A stretch of 6,495 nucleotides of DNA from Chloroflexota bacterium (GTDB lineage: Bacteria; Chloroflexota; FW602-bin22; JAMCYS01), in assembly GCA_021847625.1 (NCBI GenBank), contig JAJZQK010000203.1:1-6495 (forward strand), written 5' to 3'. Positions 1 through 6,107 of this stretch are shown one piece after another. The notes below the pieces were generated by a model. That model searched no databases and had not been told where the DNA came from. It worked only from the letters and a program-made list of their open reading frames with translations. Both the position numbers and the translations under genes were made by a program. Within the stretch, counting starts at the first letter, position 1. The number at the start of each line of letters is the position of its first letter.

Positions 1-725
1 TCGAGGCAGGCGCCCATCACCTGCGGCTGGCAGCGCAGGCTGTACGGGTCCTGCCAATTGAAGCAGTCGCAGTGGCTGACGACAATCCGCGAACGTGCCG
101 TGAGGGCCCGGCGGGTCGTGGCCTCGTCGGCGCCCGAGTGGCCGAGACCGACCGTAACGCCCGCCGCCGCCAAGCGACGGATCGCCTCTAGGGCGCCCGG
201 GAGCTCCGGGGCCAGGGTGACTACGCTAAGGGCGCCCGTCCCCAGCCAGGCCTCTAGCTCGGCGGTGTCGGGCAGCCGCAGGGCGCTCTCTTCGTGCACA
301 CCTCGATAGCTCGGGCTGAGGAAGGGGCCTTCCAGATGGACGCCGAGGGATTCGGCCCCATCCTCCGGCCTGGCAGGGCCGTAGTGGGGCAGCAGGCGCA
401 GCGTCTCGGCGGGGGGAGAGGAGACCAGCGTGGGGCAGAAGGAGGTCGTGCCGTGGCGCGCGAGCGTCCGCGCTACCTGGGCCAGGGCCGCGGCGGGTTC
501 GGGGGCCGCGGCCAGGTCCGTGCCCCCCGCCCCGTTCACCTGCAGGTCCACCAGCCCGGGGATGAGCCATCCCTCGCGCAGCACGACGTCGGCCTCGCTT
601 GGGGAGGCGTTCTGCCGGACCTCGGCGATGCGGTCGCCCTCGATGTGGACCAGGCAGTCAGCATACTCCCGGCCGTCGGTCAGGAGACGGCCGAATATAG
701 TGAGCGAGGAAGAGCACGCTGGCAT
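1..725 (-). CDS. N-acetylglucosamine-6-phosphate deacetylase-like amidohydrolase (NagA family), N-terminal part
   Basis: NagA-type enzymes remove the acetyl group from GlcNAc-6-phosphate in the cytoplasm, feeding amino-sugar and cell-wall recycling. The visible 241 residues begin with a small beta domain (about 1-55). The TIM-barrel signatures follow: '[12 protein letters not shown]' at 57-68, '[13 protein letters not shown]' at 91-103, '[11 protein letters not shown]' at 128-138 (E132 is the expected metal ligand), 'TLAPE' at 170-174 and 'GHSGA' at 195-199 (H196 is a metal ligand). H218 sits where the second metal-binding His of the family's THLFNAM motif belongs, but the following residues read CDCFNWQD, so this motif is altered. 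The ATG at 725 is preceded by GAGGG with an 8-nt spacer. The reading frame is open to the left edge, and the C-terminal catalytic Asp lies outside the window. Full family members are about 380 residues. The family is confident; GlcNAc-6-phosphate as substrate is less certain because of the altered motif. Confidence 0.85.
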   Translation of the reverse strand, partial: MPACSSSLTIFGRLLTDGREYADCLVHIEGDRIAEVRQNASPSEADVVLREGWLIPGLVDLQVNGAGGTDLAAAPEPAAALAQVARTLARHGTTSFCPTLVSSPPAETLRLLPHYGPARPEDGAESLGVHLEGPFLSPSYRGVHEESALRLPDTAELEAWLGTGALSVVTLAPELPGALEAIRRLAAAGVTVGLGHSGADEATTRRALTARSRIVVSHCDCFNWQDPYSLRCQPQVMGACL

Positions 726-765
726 TTGGCCAACCCTCGTGCTGTCGCCGGTCCTCCCGGTCCCA

Positions 766-798
766 AGGCCCACGCCTGCCGGCAGATGACGTGGGCCT
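766..798 (-). repeat. inverted repeat between hydrolase and NagA-like genes (possible RNA hairpin)
   Basis: Perfect 9-bp arms (AGGCCCACG at 766-774 and CGTGGGCCT at 790-798) enclose a 15-nt loop. Inside the loop is a further perfect 10-bp palindrome, CTGCCGGCAG, at 776-785. The element lies just after the alpha/beta-hydrolase stop and before the NagA-like start. In the minus-strand transcript it would form a strong GC-rich hairpin. There is no run of U after it, so it is not a textbook intrinsic terminator. It could instead pause transcription, stabilise the upstream 3' end, or sit in the leader of the NagA-like gene. Confidence 0.45.
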
Positions 799-806
799 GG
801 CGGCGG

Positions 807-1658
807 TCACTGGCTTAGGAAGGCGAGGACCCGGCTGTTGAACTCGTCCGGCTTCTCCCGCGGCGACCAGTGGCCGCAGTCGGGGAACACTACCAGTTCC
901 GAGCGGGGGATCAGGGCCGCCGCCCGGCGGGACCAGGCCAGCGGCACGAGCCCGTCGTGGTCGCCGTGAATGAGTAGCGTCGGCGCGGCGACCTCATGCA
1001 GGCGGTTCACGTAGTTGGTCCGCAGGCCCGCCGGTCCGACCTCTCCCCGCTGCCACGACCGCCAGGCCTTGGCCACGCCTGGCTGCTGGAGCATCTCGTA
1101 CACCTCGTCCACCAGGTCCGCGGTGATGACGCTCGGATCGTAGACGATGCTGCGCAGGCTCCACTCGACGAGGCGGCGGCTGCGCGCGACGATGGCCCAC
1201 GATAGTTCGTTCACGAACGGCAAACGCAAGAACAGATACGAGAGTATCCCTCCCGGCGCCTGCCAGCCCAGGCCGTGGCTATCCGCCAGCACGAGCTTGT
1301 CAACGCGCCGGGGTGCCGCCAACGCCAGACCGAGGGCGACGGCGCCGCCCAGCGACACCCCGGCGAGGCTGGCGCTCTCCAGCCCCAGGATCTCCATCAG
1401 CCGCGCCAGCAGGCCGACGTAGAGGCCGGTGGTGTACGGCAGGTCGGGCTTGTCGCTCGCGCCGTAGCCGGGCCAGTCCGGGGCGAACACCCGGTGCCGG
1501 CGGGCGAGCGGGCCGATGCAGAACTTGTAGGACAGCCAGGCCGAGTCGAGCCCGCCCCCATGGAGGAGGAGCACAGGCGACCCTGCTTCGCCCGCGACGA
1601 GGTAGTGGATCTTCACCCCGTTGACCAAGGCCCAGCGGTCCTCGACGGCGACTTCCAT
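807..1658 (-). CDS. alpha/beta-hydrolase fold protein
   Basis: This 283-residue cytoplasmic protein has a complete alpha/beta-hydrolase layout and no signal peptide. 'LLLHGGG' (30-36) supplies the oxyanion-hole strand and 'PDWPGYGASDKP' (60-71) is the usual post-strand loop. 'GVSLGG' (100-105) is the nucleophile elbow with Ser102. 'HGDHDGLVP' (231-239) carries the acid, most likely Asp235, and 'CGHWSPREKP' (261-270) carries the catalytic His263. A helical lid lies about residues 130-215. Length and motifs fit the broad group holding meta-cleavage-product hydrolases, epoxide hydrolases and haloperoxidase-like esterases; the substrate cannot be read from the sequence. The ATG start is supported by AGGAGA at 1664-1669 with a 5-nt spacer. 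The gene begins 37 bp after the membrane-anchored protein gene on the same strand, so the two are probably co-transcribed. Confidence 0.9.
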   Translation of the reverse strand: MEVAVEDRWALVNGVKIHYLVAGEAGSPVLLLHGGGLDSAWLSYKFCIGPLARRHRVFAPDWPGYGASDKPDLPYTTGLYVGLLARLMEILGLESASLAGVSLGGAVALGLALAAPRRVDKLVLADSHGLGWQAPGGILSYLFLRLPFVNELSWAIVARSRRLVEWSLRSIVYDPSVITADLVDEVYEMLQQPGVAKAWRSWQRGEVGPAGLRTNYVNRLHEVAAPTLLIHGDHDGLVPLAWSRRAAALIPRSELVVFPDCGHWSPREKPDEFNSRVLAFLSQ

Positions 1659-1695
1659 ACCGTTCTCCTGCGCTCCCTTTGGTACCCGAATCGGG

Positions 1696-2430
1696 CTACT
1701 TCGCCGGGCTCAGGCCGACCGTCTCGGGCATCGTGCCGTCGAAACTCAGCTGGCCGTTGGCAAAGGTGGCCGACTTCACCGAGACCCCAGCCTTCGCGAT
1801 GCGGTTCTCCACGAAGGAGACGATCTGTGACTTGTTGTCGTCGATCCAATTCGCGGGCACCGAGAGCCTGCCGATCTCTAGCTGGTCCACGTCCCCGCTC
1901 ACCTTGTTGTTGGTCACGGTTAGCGTTCCCTTCACGTAGAAGGGAGGATTAGAATTCGCGATCTTGAGCCGGTCCGCGACGGCGTTCATCACTTCTGCCG
2001 GCACCCCCGTGGCCGCGGCGTAGCCGTAGGCGCGATCCATGCGCAGAATACCTGCCGCCTCTACCGTGCCGTCGGCGTTGATCTTGACCTGGCAGTCGGA
2101 CACCGGATAGTAGGCCCACTGCGCCTCGTGGGTAGCGATCAGTGCGGTGAGCTCCTTGTCCGTGAAGTTGCTCGTCACCGGCGTCTGGCCACTTAGGATT
2201 ACGCTCTTCTCGGCCGCGGCGCCCGCGGGCAACGCCGTCACTTGAGCCTTCACCTTCTCGCCAGCGCTCTTCGCGTCCGCGGCGATGTACTCCACGCCCA
2301 AATCCCGTGGCTTGTCGGAGCCAAACGCGCTCGCCAGCCCAGGGACAAAGCCGAGATAGCCGGCAATAACGGCCCCTCCCAGCACGACGACCAAAAAGGC
2401 AAGCAGAAGGCCTTTCAGCAATGATCCCAC
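1696..2430 (-). CDS. membrane-anchored protein of unknown function
   Basis: I do not recognise a named family. The protein (244 residues from the GTG start) has one strongly hydrophobic segment at about residues 4-30, with a Lys near its start, which suggests a signal anchor. The rest would be outside the membrane. It holds a variable Ala/Lys-rich linker (about 50-80), 'NFTDKELTALI' (88-98), and then a long region of alternating beta pattern with two 'dG' turns: 'KINADGTVEAAG' (116-127) and 'YVKGTLTVTNNKVSGDVDQLEIG' split across 165-187. It ends with 'ATFANGQLSFDGTMP' (221-235). This pattern (TM anchor, 'ft..EL', repeated beta hairpins, 'iG.L.vP') loosely recalls YpmS/DUF2140 or DUF2993/LmeA-like lipid-binding proteins; that link is inference only. 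GTG at 2430 is chosen because GGGAGG lies 6 nt upstream. An ATG at 2451 would add 7 residues but has no well-spaced ribosome site. Confidence 0.8.
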   Translation of the reverse strand: MGSLLKGLLLAFLVVVLGGAVIAGYLGFVPGLASAFGSDKPRDLGVEYIAADAKSAGEKVKAQVTALPAGAAAEKSVILSGQTPVTSNFTDKELTALIATHEAQWAYYPVSDCQVKINADGTVEAAGILRMDRAYGYAAATGVPAEVMNAVADRLKIANSNPPFYVKGTLTVTNNKVSGDVDQLEIGRLSVPANWIDDNKSQIVSFVENRIAKAGVSVKSATFANGQLSFDGTMPETVGLSPAK

Positions 2431-2436
2431 ACCATA

Positions 2437-2442
2437 CCTCCC
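2437..2442 (-). promoter_or_regulatory. ribosome binding site that favours the GTG start at 2430
   Basis: GGGAGG on the minus strand ends 6 nt before an in-frame GTG (2430-2428). The upstream in-frame ATG at 2451 has only AGG immediately adjacent to it. The strong, well-spaced site therefore argues for initiation at GTG, seven codons inside the longest open frame. Confidence 0.6.
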
Positions 2443-2459
2443 ATCAACCATCCTTGCTC

Positions 2460-2499
2460 GGGCAGGTTGCCCATAGTCATAGCATCAGTGTACCTGCCC
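2460..2499. repeat. 8-bp inverted repeat bracketing the predicted -10/start region; candidate operator
   Basis: Plus-strand GGGCAGGT at 2460-2467 is the exact reverse complement of ACCTGCCC at 2492-2499. The arms are separated by 24 bp, so their centres are 32 bp apart, about three helical turns. One arm overlaps the upstream edge of the predicted -10 box and the other lies just downstream of the expected transcription start. The left arm is also part of a compact palindrome, GGGCAGGTTGCCC, at 2460-2472. This placement suits a repressor site or a leader hairpin. Neither role is shown by the sequence alone. Confidence 0.4.
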
Positions 2500-2515
2500 C
2501 GGGCCGGCAAGTCAA
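2487..2515 (-). promoter_or_regulatory. predicted sigma70-type promoter for the membrane protein-hydrolase unit
   Basis: On the minus strand TTGACT (2515-2510; 5 of 6 matches to TTGACA) is followed after exactly 17 bp by TACACT (2492-2487; 4 of 6 matches to TATAAT). Transcription would begin near 2480, giving a leader of about 50 nt before the GTG start at 2430. A second TTGAC copy lies directly upstream (2521-2517), giving tandem -35-like elements 6 bp apart. The position between the end of the large membrane protein gene and the start of the next gene fits an independent transcription unit. Confidence 0.55.
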
Positions 2516-2577
2516 CGTCAACCGGGGCTGCCGAGGGGCGATGGCAGATAGGAAAGGCAGGGCCTTGGGCCTAAGGC

Positions 2578-4815
2578 TCACTGGACGACGATCTTGCCAA
2601 GGGTGAACGTGCTCTCGCCTCCCGGGTTGACCTGCAGGCGGCTACCGTCGTTCAGGCGGTACATCAGCACAACCAATTGGTATTCCCCCGCTGGCAGATC
2701 GGCAAATGACAAGCAGTGTCGGTCGGGGACGACCTCGCCGACTTCCCAACGGGTGGGCGGGTAACGACCGCCATCGGGAAGGCCGTCGCGCTGGCTCACC
2801 AACCTTCCCTGCGCGTCCAGCGCCTGCACGGAGACGTGATAATCATCCGTCGGGGGGCGCTCGGCCCGCCAGAAGAGGGTGAGACAAGCCTCCTGGCCGC
2901 GGCCGACCGGTCCGTTTGGCACATCATAGCCCGTCAGGGCGACCTCGTCGCCGAAGACGGGTTCGACGGCCGGGCGTTGTGGCGGCGCGACCTGCGCCCC
3001 CGGCCGCACCCTGAAATCGGCGACCTTCACCCAGCCGGAAGCCGCCGTCTCACCGTCTTGGCGAGGTATATCCGTCGTCGCCCGCTCGTCTAGCAGACGC
3101 ATCTCCAGCACATAGGGGCCGGGCAGAGCATTCTCGGGCAGCGCCATTCTGCGCGGATCGACGACAACCTCCCCCTGCTGCCAGTACTTCGGGGCGAAGG
3201 CGTCCGCCTGAGGAACGGCGTGATCGCTGGCGACCACCGTGCCGGAAGGGTCACGCAGGCGGAAGGCGGCCCACACGTTAGCTACCTGGTCTTCATCTGC
3301 CCGCCAGTAGAAGTCGAAGGCGAAGTCCTCGCCCGGCTGAACGTACCATCGCTCGGCGGAAAGCCCCATCGCGGTGAGGCCGTTGGCGTAGGCCAGGCCC
3401 AGAGGGCGTTCGATCTTCACCTCGTCGAACGCTCCCCATATGGGGGCCGGCGCGGGAAAGGAATCCATACTGATGGTGAAGGGCACGGCGATGGTGATAA
3501 GCGCCAGGCTGCCGGCAAAGACGCCGGGCACGAGCGACCTGGGGCGGGAGAGCTCGGCCAGGCCTCGCACGAGCAAGATGCTCAGAGCCGGGATGGCCGG
3601 GTAGAGGAACCTACCGCGTTCCACGCCAGGCAGCGGCAGGCTCAGCCATCTGACGATGAACGCGTACCCGAACAACAGGGCCACGAACCCCAGCATCAGC
3701 AACCCCCGACGCGTCCCGGGCTCCTGGGCAGGCCAGCGGCCTCCGGCGAGGAGCCGCCAGTTACCGACGAGGCTCCCCAGGCAGATAACGGCAAGCCCCG
3801 CGTAGGCCCAGAACGGCAGCGCCAGTTCGTCGACCCAACCGAAGGCTCCCCAGTACGAGCTGAAGAACTTGCCGAGAGTCTTGAGGTCTATGCTGGCGAG
3901 GAGGCGGTCGAAGCGCGGCGATAGCAGGCTGAACTCCAGACCCAGGCCGGAGTTGGCGGTGATCGCGTCCATCTGGTTCCACTTCACCAGCGGCCACCAG
4001 GCCGCCAGGGCCGCGAACACGACGGGAAGGGGGGCCAGGGAGGCGAGCCCTTGTTGTAGGCTGGCCTTTCGCCCACGCCAGAGGAGGAACGCCCAGGTGC
4101 CGGCCACCACGGGCAGCAGCAGGAGTCCGCTCAGCTTCATAAGGGCGGCGATGGCCAGCAGCAGCCCGCCGACCGCGCCGTCGCGCCAGGTGGGGCTGCC
4201 GCGGGCAAGCAGAGCGGCGCAGTACAGGAGGACGAGCGCGGAGGCGAGAATAACGCCGTTGTCGTTGTTGATGGTGGCGCTGCTGAAGGCAAAGCCGGGG
4301 GTGAAGGCGACGACGGCGGCGGCGGCGAGCGCCAGGTTACGGCCCAGCGATAGCCGACGGGCCAGGAGGTAAGTCACGACGACCGTACCCAGACCCATCA
4401 GCGACGACAGGAAGCGGGCAAGGTGAGCCGCCAGCACGTAGCCCGCGTAGGGCGGCAGCTCCTCCTGGCGATGCACGGCGATTGCCACGCGGGAGGGATG
4501 GTTGGGCCAGGTGACGAAGGGGTTGGCGTGCCAGACCTTGGCCGCATCGTGGTCTACCCAGCCAACCACCAGCGCCTGGAGCGCGTAGTACAGCGGCACC
4601 TGGTGAAGCTCGGTGGCGCCGATATCCGCGATAAGCCGGGCATCCGGCAGGCTCCTGTGTTGGACAAGATAGCGGATGTATTCGTAGTGCTGAGCCTCGT
4701 CCGGCGCCTCCCACAGCGGATGGAGGAGGTTGAAAGACGATGTAGCCACCAGGAATAGCAGTATGACGACCGCCAGGCCTGCCGACTTCACGGCCACTGT
4801 TTTTAGGCGTCTCAT
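2578..4815 (-). CDS. multi-spanning membrane protein, GT-C/DUF2142-like glycosyltransferase with two C-terminal beta-sandwich modules
   Basis: This 745-residue protein probably transfers a sugar from a lipid-linked donor at the outer face of the membrane. About ten hydrophobic segments run from residue 13 to 447. The first extracytoplasmic loop carries 'EAPDEAQHYEYIRYL' (36-50), whose Asp39/Glu40 pair is typical of the GT-C (ArnT/PMT/DUF2142) fold. 'NNDN' (183-186), 'MKLSG' (226-230) and 'GRFLYPAIPAL' (401-411) are also family-like. After the last membrane helix come two related soluble modules. The first (about 471-577) has 'FAFDFYWRA' and 'GEVVVDP'; the second (about 620-737) has 'LTLFWRA', 'GEVVPD' and 'LPAGEYQLVV'. 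I chose the ATG at 4815 because AGGTGG precedes it by 7 nt and the hydrophobic N-terminus follows at once. The open frame continues to 5070, but that part overlaps the aminotransferase gene and reads as non-protein-like. Donor and acceptor are unknown. Confidence 0.85.
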   Translation of the reverse strand: MRRLKTVAVKSAGLAVVILLFLVATSSFNLLHPLWEAPDEAQHYEYIRYLVQHRSLPDARLIADIGATELHQVPLYYALQALVVGWVDHDAAKVWHANPFVTWPNHPSRVAIAVHRQEELPPYAGYVLAAHLARFLSSLMGLGTVVVTYLLARRLSLGRNLALAAAAVVAFTPGFAFSSATINNDNGVILASALVLLYCAALLARGSPTWRDGAVGGLLLAIAALMKLSGLLLLPVVAGTWAFLLWRGRKASLQQGLASLAPLPVVFAALAAWWPLVKWNQMDAITANSGLGLEFSLLSPRFDRLLASIDLKTLGKFFSSYWGAFGWVDELALPFWAYAGLAVICLGSLVGNWRLLAGGRWPAQEPGTRRGLLMLGFVALLFGYAFIVRWLSLPLPGVERGRFLYPAIPALSILLVRGLAELSRPRSLVPGVFAGSLALITIAVPFTISMDSFPAPAPIWGAFDEVKIERPLGLAYANGLTAMGLSAERWYVQPGEDFAFDFYWRADEDQVANVWAAFRLRDPSGTVVASDHAVPQADAFAPKYWQQGEVVVDPRRMALPENALPGPYVLEMRLLDERATTDIPRQDGETAASGWVKVADFRVRPGAQVAPPQRPAVEPVFGDEVALTGYDVPNGPVGRGQEACLTLFWRAERPPTDDYHVSVQALDAQGRLVSQRDGLPDGGRYPPTRWEVGEVVPDRHCLSFADLPAGEYQLVVLMYRLNDGSRLQVNPGGESTFTLGKIVVQ

Positions 4816-4822
4816 TACATTG

Positions 4823-4828
4823 CCACCT
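4823..4828 (-). promoter_or_regulatory. ribosome binding site that sets the start of the large membrane protein at 4815
   Basis: AGGTGG on the minus strand lies 7 nt before the ATG at 4815-4813. It rules in the internal ATG against the longer open frame beginning at 5070, which would overlap the 3' end of the aminotransferase gene by 77 bp. Confidence 0.6.
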
Positions 4829-4905
4829 GGACAGTGCGCTCGGGTCGAGCCAAGGTAGGGAATCCCACGGGCGCGGTGCCGGCGGTTCCTTGGGCCAGTG
4901 CCAGT

Positions 4906-4938
4906 GTGAGTCCCGTCACTCACCAATTCTCGGGTGAG
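4906..4938 (-). repeat. three-segment repeat able to form two mutually exclusive small hairpins
   Basis: In transcription order the gap between the aminotransferase and the large membrane protein carries CTCACC (4938-4933), GGTGAGT covering 4924-4919 plus its neighbour, and ACTCAC (4911-4906). The middle segment can pair with either flank: 4933-4938 with 4919-4924, or 4918-4923 with 4906-4911. Loops are 8 and 6 nt and stems only 6 bp. The layout resembles an alternative-fold leader, but the stems are short and there is no terminator U-tract or leader peptide, so this may be chance. I found no convincing promoter in this 178-bp gap. Confidence 0.25.
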
Positions 4939-4993
4939 GCGACGACCAATGTCTGCCCCGACTAGCCGTGAGGCAAAGATGGGGCCCGTGCTG

Positions 4994-5914
4994 CTAATAG
5001 ACCGGCGTCGCCCAGCGGGGGTCGGTGTGGACCTGCCAGTAGAGCTGACGCAGGTGCTCGGTGATCTCACCCGGCCGGCCGTCGCCGATGACCCTGCCGT
5101 CGACCTGGATGAACGGCATCACCCCGCCCGCCGTCGTGGCCAGGAAGACCTCGTCGGCCGTGTAGAGGTCGTAGGGCGTCATCGTCGCCTCGTGGGCCGG
5201 GATGCCCTCCCGCTCGGCCATCTCGAAGATCGTCTCCCGGGTTATTCCCTGCAACACGTGCTCCCGCGGGGTATAGATCGCCCCCCGTTTGACCGCGAAG
5301 ACGTTCGAGCCGCGCCCCTCGGAGACATACCCCTCCATGTCCAGCATCACCACCTCGTCGTCCCCCGCGTCGATGGCCTCCAGCTGGGCGAGGTAGGAGT
5401 GCATGCGGTTGTATGTCTTGATCTTAGGGTCCACGCACTGCGAGGGCAGGTTGCGGATGCTGGAGATGCGCAGCTTGCCGCCTGTTTCGATGAGATGCGG
5501 CGGCACGACGCTGATGAAGGGGACGGCATACAGGATGATCGTCGGCCGCCAGGTGTCGAGGCGCCCGGCGCCACGCCGGCCCCCCGTGGCCACGCAGCAG
5601 ATGTAGGCGTCGCGCAGGCCGCTGCGGCGCACCAGCTCCAGCAGCAGGTCCTTCAGCTCCCCCTTGCCGAAGGGAGGGCGGATCCGCACGGCCTGCATCG
5701 ACCTGAAGAACCTGTCGATGTGGGCCTCCATCCTCAGGACGTAGCCCCGATAGCCGGAGAGGACGTCGAACACGGCCGTGCCCGCGAAGAAGCCCGTGTC
5801 CATCACCCAGATGTTGGCTTCCTGGATGGGCCGGAACTCCCCGTTTACGTAGGCCACGCCTCGGTCGATATCGCCGGTGACCAGATCCATGTCGTCGGGA
5901 AAAGCCTTCGCCAT
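4994..5914 (-). CDS. class IV (fold-type-IV) PLP-dependent aminotransferase
   Basis: The family comprises branched-chain and D-amino-acid aminotransferases, aminodeoxychorismate lyase and (R)-amine transaminases, all cytoplasmic and PLP-dependent. In this 306-residue protein 'DTGFFAGTAVFDVL' (39-52) forms the first substrate-loop strand. 'DPKIKTYNRMHSYLA' (162-176) contains the likely Schiff-base Lys166. 'GYVSEGRGSNVF' (195-206) contains the cofactor-contacting Glu199, and 'LQGITRETI' (221-229) binds phosphate. 'ATTAGGVMPFIQVDG' (259-273) and 'GRPGEIT' (279-285) close the active site. Length fits the family. The C-terminal stretch 'TTAGGVMPF...DG.PG.IT...YW...TPVY' closely recalls (R)-selective amine transaminases as I remember them. 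The usual branched-chain enzyme pattern F-E-G-x-R/K after the first strand is replaced by F-D-V-L-S, so a standard IlvE role is doubtful. The ATG is supported by GGAGGT at 5921-5926, 6 nt upstream. Substrate undetermined. Confidence 0.9.
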   Translation of the reverse strand: MAKAFPDDMDLVTGDIDRGVAYVNGEFRPIQEANIWVMDTGFFAGTAVFDVLSGYRGYVLRMEAHIDRFFRSMQAVRIRPPFGKGELKDLLLELVRRSGLRDAYICCVATGGRRGAGRLDTWRPTIILYAVPFISVVPPHLIETGGKLRISSIRNLPSQCVDPKIKTYNRMHSYLAQLEAIDAGDDEVVMLDMEGYVSEGRGSNVFAVKRGAIYTPREHVLQGITRETIFEMAEREGIPAHEATMTPYDLYTADEVFLATTAGGVMPFIQVDGRVIGDGRPGEITEHLRQLYWQVHTDPRWATPVY

Positions 5915-5993
5915 CTGTGCACCTCCACTGCTCGCTCATTATTCTGATACCAATTGCCTTAAGCCGAGCCCACATCGGCCCTGCTCCTACGTA

Positions 5994-6044
5994 GTGGCGG
6001 CCGTCTCCCTGGGCTGCGCCCAGGGACCGAGGTCTGGCCGCCAC
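5994..6044 (-). repeat. large nested inverted repeat between the dehydrogenase and aminotransferase genes
   Basis: Outer perfect 9-bp arms (GTGGCGGCC at 5994-6002, GGCCGCCAC at 6036-6044) enclose an inner perfect 9-bp hairpin (TCCCTGGGC at 6006-6014, GCCCAGGGA at 6018-6026) with a 3-nt loop. Unpaired stretches of 3 and 9 nt separate the two stems. In the minus-strand transcript this would be the most stable RNA structure in the window. It sits about 65 nt after the dehydrogenase stop and 80 nt before the aminotransferase start. No U-run follows it in either direction. It may act as an unorthodox terminator or 3'-end stabiliser, as a leader structure for the aminotransferase, or be a small dispersed repeat element. 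Confidence 0.6.
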
Positions 6045-6107
6045 GTCTTAGCCACCGAAGAACGGGACATCAGTACTCGCAACCAGTATAGGCAGACGTT
6101 GTCTTGG

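Noticed and set aside
33..77. Frameshift as the explanation for the missing HLFNAM motif
   Set aside because: Translation in the other two frames gives no HLFNAM-like sequence, and the frame continues with family-like residues on both sides, so real divergence is the better reading.
1275..1952. Long plus-strand open frames (also 294-818, 3220-3924 and 4934-5947)
   Set aside because: They lie opposite well-supported minus-strand genes, are rich in Arg, Ala, Pro and Gly, lack recognisable domains, and span gene boundaries. They are typical antisense shadows in GC-rich DNA.
4816..5070. N-terminal 85-residue extension of the large membrane protein
   Set aside because: It overlaps the aminotransferase gene in another frame, is low-complexity Arg/Ser/Thr-rich sequence with no domain, and the internal ATG at 4815 has a good ribosome site directly before the hydrophobic N-terminus.
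5938..5972. Possible promoter just upstream of the aminotransferase (TATCAG or AATAAT as -10)
   Set aside because: Neither -10-like box has an acceptable -35 at 16-18 bp; the hexamers there are GC-rich and poor matches.
5915..6107. T-box or other amino-acid riboswitch upstream of the aminotransferase
   Set aside because: The gap is structured, but I could not find the T-box core (UGGNACCGCG-like) or a terminator with a U-tract. No other known riboswitch core is recognisable.
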